From CAZVFX01 sp964626565 (GTDB lineage: Bacteria > Myxococcota_A > UBA9042 > CAIXZC01), in the NCBI GenBank assembly GCA_964626565.1, contig CAZVFX010000020.1:11411-75410 (forward strand): DNA of 64,000 nt, in the 5' to 3' direction. A program made the position numbers and the translations under genes. Below are positions 16,524 through 24,900 of the stretch, piece after piece. Under the pieces are notes generated by a model. It had not been told where the DNA came from. It worked only from the letters and a program-made list of their open reading frames with translations, and made no database searches. How positions within the stretch are numbered: position 1 is the stretch's first letter; every line of letters starts with the position of its first letter.

Positions 16524-19500
16524 TTGTCCCCCACGGACAAACATAGGACCCACGAGGAGTTGCTCAGGGAATTCCGGCGCCTGCGGGACCGCGTAGCGGA
16601 ACTGGAGCACTCCGAATCCCGGGAATTGGCGGTGGTTCATCGTATCACCGAGATTTTTCTGTCTACGCCAGATGAAGCGATGTACGGCGAAGTTCTCGCC
16701 GTCATTCTTGAAGCTCTGGACAGCAAGCACGGAGTCTTCGGTTACGTCGATGAACAGGGAGATCTGGTTTGTCCGTCCATGACGCGAGAAGTTTGGACTC
16801 AATGCCAGGTAGGCGACAAGGACATCAGATTCCCTCGAGAGCAGTGGGGCGGAATCTGGGGCGAAGCTCTAAGGACGGGAAAAAGCGCTTACTCCAACGA
16901 ACCCTTCGACGTGCCGGAGGGGCACGTCCCCATCGCCCGAACCATTGACGCGCCCATCGTCCACGGCGGCAAGCCCATCGGCAATCTGATGGTCGCAAAC
17001 AAGTCCATCGACTATGACGATGCAGATCTCGTGTTTCTTGAACGCATTGCCGACCACATTGCGCCGGTTCTTTTCGCACGTTTGCAGCGGGAACAGCAAG
17101 CGGTCCGCAGGGAGCAGGCAGAAGCCGCAGTGCAGCAGAGTGAAGAGCGCTTTCAGGACCTGGTGGAAAACGTCTTCGACTGGGTCTGGGAGGTGGACGA
17201 GGACGGAAGATACACTTACGTCAGCCCGCTCATCAATGAGTTGCTGGGCTTGAAGCCCGAGGAAGTATTGGGCAAGACGCCCTTCGACCTGATGCCTCCC
17301 GGAGAAGCGGAGCGGTTGGCGGACACTTTCGCTCGCATGGTGGCCGAACAAAGACCGCTGGTCGCGCTGGAGAACATCAACATCCACAAGGATGGGAGAC
17401 TCATCGTCCTCGAAACGAGCGGCGTACCCTTCTACGACTCAAAGGGCAAATTCAAAGGCTATCGCGGCGTTGACCGGGACGTCACGCAGCGCAAGAACAT
17501 GGAAAACGAGTTGCGCCGTTCCCGGGAGAACCTCGAAGAGATCGTTGAGGAGCGCACCGCGGACCTCCAAATGGTAATCAATCAACTCCGGCTGGAGGTG
17601 GACACCAGGGAGAAGGTCCAGTCCGAGCTTTCAGGATCCGAGGAAAAATTCCATTCGCTGTACCAGGTGATGGCCGAGAGTGTGTGCCTGCACGAAGTGA
17701 TCTACAATACCGCGGGAAAAGCCATAGACTACCGCATTCTCGACGTCAATCCGAAATACGAAGAGATCACCGGGCTGACTGCCGAAAAGGCTGCCGGAAC
17801 CCTGGCTTCGGAACTCTACGGCACGGGCGACCCGCCATATCTGGAGCTGTACGCAAAGGTAGCGGATTCCCGGGAGCCCACCTACTTCGAGACCTATTTT
17901 CCGCCCATGGACAAGCACTTCGGCATCTCGGTATCATCACCAGCCAAGGGGCAGTTCGCCACCATTTTCACCGACATCAGCCCCATCAAGAAGGCGATGC
18001 AGGCTCTGGAAGAGGGCGAAGCGCGTTTCAAAGCGATGTTCGAAAACATGAGTAACGCGGTGGCCACCTACGAGGCAGTCGACGATGGTGAAGATTTCGT
18101 TTTCTTAGGTTTCAACCGGTCAGCCGAGAAGATGGACGGTGTGCCTCGCAAGGACCTTTTAGGCAAGCGAGTGACCGAAGTGTTTCCCGGGGTGAAGGAC
18201 CTCGGCCTGTTCGACGTCTTTCAACGGGTATGGCGAACCGGCAACAGTGAGAATCATCCGGTCTCATTTTACCAGGATAAGCGGCTGGAAGGCTGGCGGG
18301 AGAACTTCGTCTATAAACTGCCCAGCGGTGAGGTGGTTGCGATCTATCAGGACGTCACCGACCGCAAGCGAGCCGAAATCGCACTGGCAGGAGAAAAGGA
18401 GCGCCTCGCGGTCACGTTGCGTTCCATCGGAGACGGGCTCATAGCTACCGATACCACGGGCAACATCCTCCTGATCAACAGAGTCGCTGAGCAGCTAACC
18501 GGATGGGACCGGGAGGACGCGGTCGGACGGCAGTTGAGCGAAGTGTTCAGGATCGTCAACGAAAAGACCCGTCAACCGTGTAAAAGCCCGGTAGAGCAGG
18601 TACTTGAAACGGGCAATGTTGTGGGCCTTGAGAATCACACGATACTCATCGCCAGGAATGGAGACGAGCGGGTCGTTGCCGACAGCGGCGCTCCGGTTCG
18701 GGATGAGAACAGTGAGATCATCGGCGTCGTTTTGGTGTTCAGGGACGTGACCGAACAGATCGCTCTGGAAGAAGATCTCCAGCGCATGCAGAAGCTGGAA
18801 TCGGTGGGAGTGTTGGCAGGCGGCATCGCCCATGACTTCAACAACCTGCTCACCGCGATTCTGGGTTACGTCAGCCTGGCCAAGCTTTCGGCCCGGCCGG
18901 GAGACCGCCAGCATGACCGACTGGAGCAGGCGGAGAAGGCTGCAATGAGGGCCCGTGACCTGACCCAACAACTACTCACTTTCGCTAAGGGTGGTGCGCC
19001 GGTGAAGAAGGCAGCCTCGCTGGCCGAACTCACCCAGGACGCGGCCAGCTTCGCGCTCACCGGCTCCAACGTCGGCTGCGAATTCGACCTGGCCCCGGAC
19101 CTGTGGACCATTCAGATCGACCCCGGCCAGATAAGCCAGGTAGTCAACAACCTCATCATCAATGCCAACCAGGCCATGCCCGAGGGAGGTATTGTGGAGG
19201 TCGCGGCCCGGAATCTGACGGTGGAGTTGGGCCACACTTCTCCGCTGCCCGCCGGGCGGTATGTCCGGCTCACCGTCAAAGATCACGGAATCGGAATTCC
19301 GCCCGACCATATTCCCAACGTTTTCGACCCGTACTTCACCACCAAACAGAAGGGTAGCGGTCTGGGATTGGCCGTCTGCTACTCCATCGTGAGAGCCCAC
19401 GAGGGTCTGATCTTTGCTGACTCCAATTTGGGTGAAGGTACGACCTTTGATGTTTACCTTCCCGCCGGTGAGGCCGACCAGTTGGGCATGGACCTGGACG

Positions 19501-19904
19501 AGGCCCTCCCCTTGCAAGGGAGCGGCCGTATCCTCGTCATGGATGATGAAGAAGCGATCCGCAGCCTGGCCCACAATATGCTGTCATTCCTCGGCTACAA
19601 GGCAGATTGCGTCGCAGACGGTAAGGAAGCGATCAGGCTGTTCCGTGAGGCGCACCGGGCGGGTACCAGCTACGCCGCGGTGATTCTCGACCTCACCGTG
19701 CCCGGGGGAACAGGCGGCGTCAAAACTCTTCGGACGCTGAAAACTATCGACCCACAAGTCAAGGCCATAGTCTCGAGTGGCTACTCCAACGACCCGGTGA
19801 TGGCAGATTTCAAAGCACACGGCTTTCTCGCCGCGGTCCCCAAGCCGTACCGGGTGCGCGACCTCGGAGAGGCTGTCTACTCCATAGTCATGCTTGATAG
19901 TTGA
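16524..19904 (+). CDS. hybrid sensor histidine kinase (GAF, four PAS, HisKA, HATPase, receiver)
   Basis: Signal-transducing kinase of 1126 residues without a clear membrane segment, so probably cytoplasmic. Order: coiled-coil start, GAF (about 35-190), PAS domains at about 205-320, 375-490, 500-615 and 628-750, phospho-acceptor H-box GGIAHDFNNLLTAI (about 767), ATPase with DHGIGIPP and GSGLGL, and a C-terminal receiver beginning VMDDEE (about 1005) with phospho-Asp in ILDLTVPGG. All catalytic motifs look intact. The start is TTG at 16524 behind GAGGTGAAAG. No DNA-binding response regulator is adjacent; the following gene is a small lipoprotein, so the output partner is elsewhere. Confidence 0.93.
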   Translation: MSPTDKHRTHEELLREFRRLRDRVAELEHSESRELAVVHRITEIFLSTPDEAMYGEVLAVILEALDSKHGVFGYVDEQGDLVCPSMTREVWTQCQVGDKDIRFPREQWGGIWGEALRTGKSAYSNEPFDVPEGHVPIARTIDAPIVHGGKPIGNLMVANKSIDYDDADLVFLERIADHIAPVLFARLQREQQAVRREQAEAAVQQSEERFQDLVENVFDWVWEVDEDGRYTYVSPLINELLGLKPEEVLGKTPFDLMPPGEAERLADTFARMVAEQRPLVALENINIHKDGRLIVLETSGVPFYDSKGKFKGYRGVDRDVTQRKNMENELRRSRENLEEIVEERTADLQMVINQLRLEVDTREKVQSELSGSEEKFHSLYQVMAESVCLHEVIYNTAGKAIDYRILDVNPKYEEITGLTAEKAAGTLASELYGTGDPPYLELYAKVADSREPTYFETYFPPMDKHFGISVSSPAKGQFATIFTDISPIKKAMQALEEGEARFKAMFENMSNAVATYEAVDDGEDFVFLGFNRSAEKMDGVPRKDLLGKRVTEVFPGVKDLGLFDVFQRVWRTGNSENHPVSFYQDKRLEGWRENFVYKLPSGEVVAIYQDVTDRKRAEIALAGEKERLAVTLRSIGDGLIATDTTGNILLINRVAEQLTGWDREDAVGRQLSEVFRIVNEKTRQPCKSPVEQVLETGNVVGLENHTILIARNGDERVVADSGAPVRDENSEIIGVVLVFRDVTEQIALEEDLQRMQKLESVGVLAGGIAHDFNNLLTAILGYVSLAKLSARPGDRQHDRLEQAEKAAMRARDLTQQLLTFAKGGAPVKKAASLAELTQDAASFALTGSNVGCEFDLAPDLWTIQIDPGQISQVVNNLIINANQAMPEGGIVEVAARNLTVELGHTSPLPAGRYVRLTVKDHGIGIPPDHIPNVFDPYFTTKQKGSGLGLAVCYSIVRAHEGLIFADSNLGEGTTFDVYLPAGEADQLGMDLDEALPLQGSGRILVMDDEEAIRSLAHNMLSFLGYKADCVADGKEAIRLFREAHRAGTSYAAVILDLTVPGGTGGVKTLRTLKTIDPQVKAIVSSGYSNDPVMADFKAHGFLAAVPKPYRVRDLGEAVYSIVMLDS

Positions 19905-19962
19905 CATGCTCCCGGAAAACCGTGAACCTTACTGATGGCAAACAACGATTGGAGGTATTTTG

Positions 19963-20538
19963 ATGCGAATCTCGGCAACCCTGGCGGCAGTAACCCTGCT
20001 CGCCCTCACGCTCAACGGCTGTTTTCTGGAAGACGCGGTGGAAAAAGCCATCGAGGCCTCTGCCGGATGTACTGAGGATGACTTGGGCAAACTCAACGAA
20101 CCGGCGCTCCCTAACTGCTCCAAGGCGGTGGCCTGCTGCAAGTTCATCAAAGGTGAATGCGGCGAAATCACCTTGTTCGACTTTCCGGAAGAGGTTGTCC
20201 AGGCTTGCGACGCCAACGAATTGGTACTTTCTGAGTTGATCGATGAGTATCAAGGCCTGACCGAAGGCGATTGCCCCAAATATCTCAACGACGATGCTTG
20301 CACCGAGGGGTTGGACAAGACCAAGGAGAACTACCGCGAGGTGGTGGACCTGGGCAAGGTGGACAAAGCTGCGGCCGGCGCTCCGAGTTGCAAGTTGATT
20401 ATCGAGGAGACGGTGGTGCCGCTGAACGAAGGTCTGGGTAGCCAGGCGAAGTACCTCCCCACCGCGTGCGAAAACGTAGCCGGAGTGATATCCGAAGGCT
20501 ATGACGACATAAGCGAAGAGACAGGCGACTCCCGCTAG
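19963..20538 (+). CDS. small Cys-containing lipoprotein of unknown function
   Basis: Predicted 191-residue lipoprotein: the signal peptide ends in the lipobox LNGC, and the mature part holds about nine cysteines, including a CC pair, in a mainly helical acidic domain. I do not recognise a family. GGAGGT at 19951-19956 sets the ATG at 19963; a TTG just upstream is less likely. It starts 58 nt after the histidine kinase and could be cotranscribed with it. A hairpin (20587-20612) follows the stop. Confidence 0.72.
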   Translation: MRISATLAAVTLLALTLNGCFLEDAVEKAIEASAGCTEDDLGKLNEPALPNCSKAVACCKFIKGECGEITLFDFPEEVVQACDANELVLSELIDEYQGLTEGDCPKYLNDDACTEGLDKTKENYREVVDLGKVDKAAAGAPSCKLIIEETVVPLNEGLGSQAKYLPTACENVAGVISEGYDDISEETGDSR

Positions 20539-20586
20539 CTTCCGGATACCCCCCCAACACAACATCAAGTAGCCTGCGGCCGGCAC

Positions 20587-20612
20587 GGGGCACCATATGG
20601 TGTGTCTGCCCC
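20587..20612 (+). other. hairpin after small lipoprotein gene
   Basis: GGGGCA (20587-20592) pairs with TGCCCC (20607-20612). A perfect 12-nt palindrome CACCATATGGTG (20591-20602) sits inside, so two folds compete. There is no T-tract, so this is not a convincing intrinsic terminator by itself. Confidence 0.35.
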
Positions 20613-20645
20613 TTCAGCCATCGATTCGCGGATCTGCGCGTGGTT

Positions 20646-20732
20646 CCTCAGTTTGCGGAAAATGCACCCCTGAGGAGACCGTTCTACACCTCCGCAAACC
20701 GCTGATTTTGGGGCTTTTTAGGCCCCGTTTTT
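20646..20732 (+). ncRNA. candidate structured RNA ending in an intrinsic terminator
   Basis: The 464-nt gap 20539-21002 has no convincing gene. It does hold a run of RNA-like structure on the plus strand. CCTCAG (20646-20651) can pair with CTGAGG (20670-20675). GTTTGCGGA (20651-20659) can pair with TCCGCAAAC (20691-20699), and its left arm lies just at and inside the first stem, so the two pairings are mutually exclusive or form a pseudoknot. A terminator hairpin follows 10 nt later. This fits a small RNA or an attenuator for the downstream kinase gene, which begins 270 nt further on. No known RNA family was recognised. I saw nothing more in 20733-21002. Confidence 0.4.
20710..20732 (+). terminator. 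intrinsic terminator
   Basis: GGGGC (20710-20714), a 7-nt loop, then GCCCC (20722-20726), followed by G and five T residues (20728-20732). It is oriented for plus-strand transcription from the lipoprotein gene or from the candidate structured RNA. Confidence 0.55.
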
Positions 20733-21002
20733 CCACCGCCTTCACCCCGGCGACTGGCTCGCAAAGCGTGTCACTGTGCGGCCGGGGGACAATCGGACAG
20801 CTAACGGAGAAACTGTCGTTTGCGGTTATTGCACTGACTTCGTCTTCGCCTTCCTGAGAATAAGTGAGGCCCATAATCCAATAATATCAAGCTGTAATAC
20901 GCAGGCCGATTTCGCAGCGTTGACAACCCCCGGACCTTCTGCAATGTTCCGGGCTGGAACTGGATGCAAACCGCATTCACAGCACAAAAGGGGGACTGGC
21001 GA

Positions 21003-21707
21003 ATGAGACGGAAGAAGGTAGTCATTGTGGAAGGCATCATCGGCGCGGGCAAGAGCGTCTTGACCCAGGAATTGGGCCAGGCGTTGGGCGAAAAGACGCT
21101 GGTGCTCATGGAGCCTGATGAGCAGGACGACTCCAACCCCTACCTTTCCGACTTCTACTCCGACGCCCGCCGTTGGGCCTTCATCATGCAGGCTCACCTG
21201 CTCCAGGCCCGCTATCGTATGCACCTCCACGCCCAGTGGCATGCAATGAGCAACAACGGTCATGCCATTCTCGACCGCAGTTACTTCGGCGACACCTGCT
21301 TTGCCCGACTCCAGGTGGCGCACGGCTCCATGTCCAAACGTGAGTTCGAGACCTACCAGAACCTCTATCACGCCATGACCGCAAGTGTGCTGCTTCCAAA
21401 CGTCTGTGTGCGCCTCCTCGTGGGTCCGGAAATCGCCAACCAGCGCATCGGCCGCAGGATGGAAGACCGCGAAGGCCGCAAGTGCGAACAGGCCATCGAC
21501 CTCCAGTACCTGCGAGACCTGGACCGGGAGATCTCCCATATGACCGGCGTCTTGCGCCAGCTTGGCGTCACCGTCATCGACATGCCCTGGGACGTAGACC
21601 GGGAAACGGTTGAATCCCGCCGCAGCGCAGTGGAAAGCCTCGCTTCCCGCATTGATGAGCTGGAAGCTCCCGACTTCTTCCTGGATCTTCACCGTCGGAC
21701 CATCTAA
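21003..21707 (+). CDS. deoxynucleoside kinase family protein
   Basis: Phosphorylates a deoxynucleoside from ATP in the salvage pathway, or a related nucleoside. The P-loop GIIGAGKS is at residues 11-18, the DRSYFGD motif supplies the substrate-pocket Asp-Arg, and a lid with RIGRRMEDREGR supplies arginines. At 234 residues it fits the dNK/dGK/dCK family. I chose the ATG at 21003, which places the P-loop at the very N-terminus as usual; an upstream in-frame ATG at 20964 would add 13 residues. It is alone on the plus strand between a structured intergenic region and a 48-nt repeat block. Which nucleoside it prefers cannot be told. Confidence 0.85.
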   Translation: MRRKKVVIVEGIIGAGKSVLTQELGQALGEKTLVLMEPDEQDDSNPYLSDFYSDARRWAFIMQAHLLQARYRMHLHAQWHAMSNNGHAILDRSYFGDTCFARLQVAHGSMSKREFETYQNLYHAMTASVLLPNVCVRLLVGPEIANQRIGRRMEDREGRKCEQAIDLQYLRDLDREISHMTGVLRQLGVTVIDMPWDVDRETVESRRSAVESLASRIDELEAPDFFLDLHRRTI

Positions 21708-21725
21708 CCCGACTCTCTCCCACGG

Positions 21726-21864
21726 CCGTTCCTGCGCATCGCAGGCCCCTCGCTCGCTCTCGGGGTACTAAAGCTGTTCCTGTGCATCGCAGGCCCCTCG
21801 CTCGCTCTCGGGGTACCAAAGCTGTTCCTGTGCATCGCAGGCCCCTCGCTCGCTCTCGGGGTAC
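21726..21864. repeat. three tandem copies of a 48-nt repeat
   Basis: Copies start at 21726, 21774 and 21822; the third ends around 21864. Copies 1 and 2 differ at three positions. Each contains a stem CCTGYG-CAT-CGCAGG: the variable base is C in copy 1 and T in copies 2 and 3, which keeps pairing (G-C or G-U) in plus-strand RNA. It also contains CCCC/GGGG flanking a TCGCTCGC core. Units abut without spacers, so this is not a CRISPR. It lies in the 226-nt gap before the WD40 kinase gene. Confidence 0.85.
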
Positions 21865-21933
21865 TGTTTTGTGTATCGCCCGATGCTGATGTATTGTGGA
21901 TAGGTCTGCAACTCGACCGCGATTGGGCGCAAG

Positions 21934-24900
21934 ATGGAGAAGAAGGAACAGGCAGGGCTTCACGACCGGCAACTACTGTTCGGCGTGTTGTGCATTCAGG
22001 CGGGCTTCCTGAAGCCTGAGCAGTTCCTCGAAGAAGCCGCAGCCTGGGCAGTCGATCCCTCACGGCCCCTTGTGAAACGCCTGTCGGAGCGAAAGCTCAT
22101 CAGCCCCATGGACCTTGAGCTGGTGCAATCCCTCGTTGCACGCGCGGTGATGGCACACGGAGGGGATGTGCGTGCATCCCTGGAGTCTTTCGGCGGGCAA
22201 CGGGTTGTGGCCGAGTCCTTCGGCCCCTCGTTGTCCGAAGAGACCCCGTCAGAGACGTGGAACGTCTCCACCATGGGTGCCCCTCTCATGGAGCAGAAGG
22301 CGATGTCCGAGGAGACCACCGCCGAGCTTGTCGAGCCCGACAGCATGGAGCTGGTGACCGACGAAGACGAGGGACGCTACGGATACCTCAGCCGTAGCGC
22401 GCTCTACGAACGGGAAGAGCACAGCGACACGGTGAAGACCGAAAGCGCCGAGCTGGGTCGGGGCGGCATGGGAAGGGTGCTGCTGGTCCACGACAAGTAC
22501 CTGGGCCGGGACATTGCCATCAAAGAGCTACTCTATTCCGGGGGATCCACAGCCAAGGCAGGCACCCCTCGCTACGGGCCTGACTCGCCAGCTTCAGCAT
22601 CCGCCAATATGATGGAGAGGTTTCTGCGCGAGGCCAGGGTTACCGGCCAATTGGAGCACCCTTCCATCGTACCGGTCTACGAACTGGGCAGGCGACGCGA
22701 CGGCACCTTGTACTACGCTATGAGATTGGTTCGGGGGAGGACACTGGCAGAAGCAATTAACGACTGCAAATCGCTTCCTCAACGACTGATGTTGCTTTCC
22801 CACGTCGGCGACCTGTGCAACGCCATCGCTTATGCTCACAGCCGGGGAGTGATCAATCGCGACATCAAGCCCCAGAACGTGATGGTCGGGGAGTTTGGTG
22901 AAACGGTAGTCCTCGACTGGGGGCTGGCCAAGGTCGTGGGGCAGCAAGACCTGCGGCGCACCGATCTCGCCCGGAGTATTGCGGTGGTGGATGCCGGAGC
23001 CGCGGGCAAAACGGTAGCTCAGTTTCTCGGCACACCCAACTACATGCCTCCGGAGCAGGCTTGGGGCAAACTGGAGGACGTGGACGAACGCTCCGACGTC
23101 TGGTCAATCGGCGCGGTGTTGTACGAGGTGCTCACCGGGCAACCTCCCTTTCACGGCAGCAACGCGATGGAGATCATGGTTCGGGTGCGGGAAGGGGTTG
23201 TGGTCCCCGTCGAGGAACTGGAGCCGGACGCGCCGCCCGACCTGGCCGCCATCGCGAACCAGTGCCTCGTAGCTTCGCGGAAGGGGCGATACCAGACCGC
23301 ACGGGAAGTAGCTCACGAAATCGATCGCTATCAGTCGGGCGCCAGGGTTCACGCTTACGGCTACTCTTCCTGGGAACTGCTGAAACGGTTCATAGCCAAG
23401 AACCGTGCGCTGTCGGCCGCCGTGGGCGCCGCGTTCCTGATCCTCATCGTCTCCACAGTTCTCATCTGGCAACAGTGGGAGATTGCCGTTGACTCAGAGC
23501 AACGGGCGGTTGCCAGCGAGGGCGAAGCACGAATAGCGCTCGGGCGGGCGGAGCAAAGCGAAGCAGAAGCGCGCACCGCAGAGGGCAAAGCCACTGAAAA
23601 CGCGCGGCAGGCCAGGAAAGCGAAGGCCAGCGCGCTGCAAAACGAGAAGGAGGCGATAGCCGCCCGGGAGCTGTCGGAAAAGAGACGCACCGAGGCGGAA
23701 GCGGAGCGCAACCGGGCCATGCAGGCGGAGGAAGAGGCTCGAATCACCCTGGCGGAGGCTTTTGTGGAGAAGAGCCTCTCCTCATCAGATCAGGGCCTGC
23801 ACGCGCGTGGGGCTGCGTATGCAGCGCGCGCGTTGGAACTCACTGAACGACCCGATGCACGGGGCCGTTTGCTGGAGTTTTCGCTGCACGCGTCATACCC
23901 GAAACTGCGCACTGTGATACCCGGTGGGGTAGGCGCGTCCGGAGGCATGGCGCTGTCTGCTGATGGAGGCAGGCTCGCGGCAGCCGCGGCCGACGGCACC
24001 ATAACCGTGTTCGGCCTGGCGGAGGGCAAGGAGATTCTCCGGTTTGACGAACCTTGCGCGGTCCCTCGATCCTTGGCCTATTCCCCGGACGGCAAGACGC
24101 TGGTCGCAGGTAGTAACGACGGTCGGGTCTGTGTCCTGGACCTGGTGCCGGGCGCGGTCCCCATATCCTTCCGGGCCCACTTCGACTCGGTGCGCACGCT
24201 TGCCTACTCGGCTGACGGAAGGGTGCTGGCCACCGCAGGAGACGACGCCGCAGTGCGGGTCTGGGATTGCGCCCACTGGACCGAAATCTCGGCCCTGCCC
24301 AAGATCCCGGGCAAACTGTCGGCCATGTCGTTGTCCCCGGACGGCACACTGCTGGCCACCGCGGACACAGCAGGTACGGTACGCCTTTGGACTGCCGACT
24401 CCAACGCCAAGGAACTGGCCTCTTTCGGCGGCTTTGCCGGCGGAGCGCTGAGCCTTGCCTTCGCACCGGACGGCAGCCTGCTGGCCGCCGGCGGCGCCGA
24501 CCGTTCGCTCCGACTATATGACGTTGCCGGACGACGTGAGACAATCCGGCAGGAAAACCAGGCCGGAGCTGTCTTGTCGCTGGCCTTCGGCCCCGGGGCA
24601 GCAACGCTGGCGTCCGGATGCCGTGGCGGGGCGCTCAGCCTGTGGAGCCTCAGTGGAGCTGAGCGGCCTGCCATGCTTTCCGGTCACTCGGATTCGGTGC
24701 ACTCGCTGGCCTTCGCTTCTAGCGGAAATCTGGTGGCTTCCGCCGCAGGTTCAGGAGATGTCCGCCTTTGGAACCCTGCCTTGAAGAAGGAAGAGGCAAG
24801 GTTGGGCGGCCACGTTGACAAAGTATCCGCGGTCGCGTTCTCCCCTCTGGGAAACACTCTGGCCTCCGGTAGCGCGGATGGAACGGTGCGCCTGTGGGAC

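Noticed and set aside
21726..21864. Possible CRISPR array
   Set aside because: Three direct repeats abut without unique spacers, and there are no cas genes.
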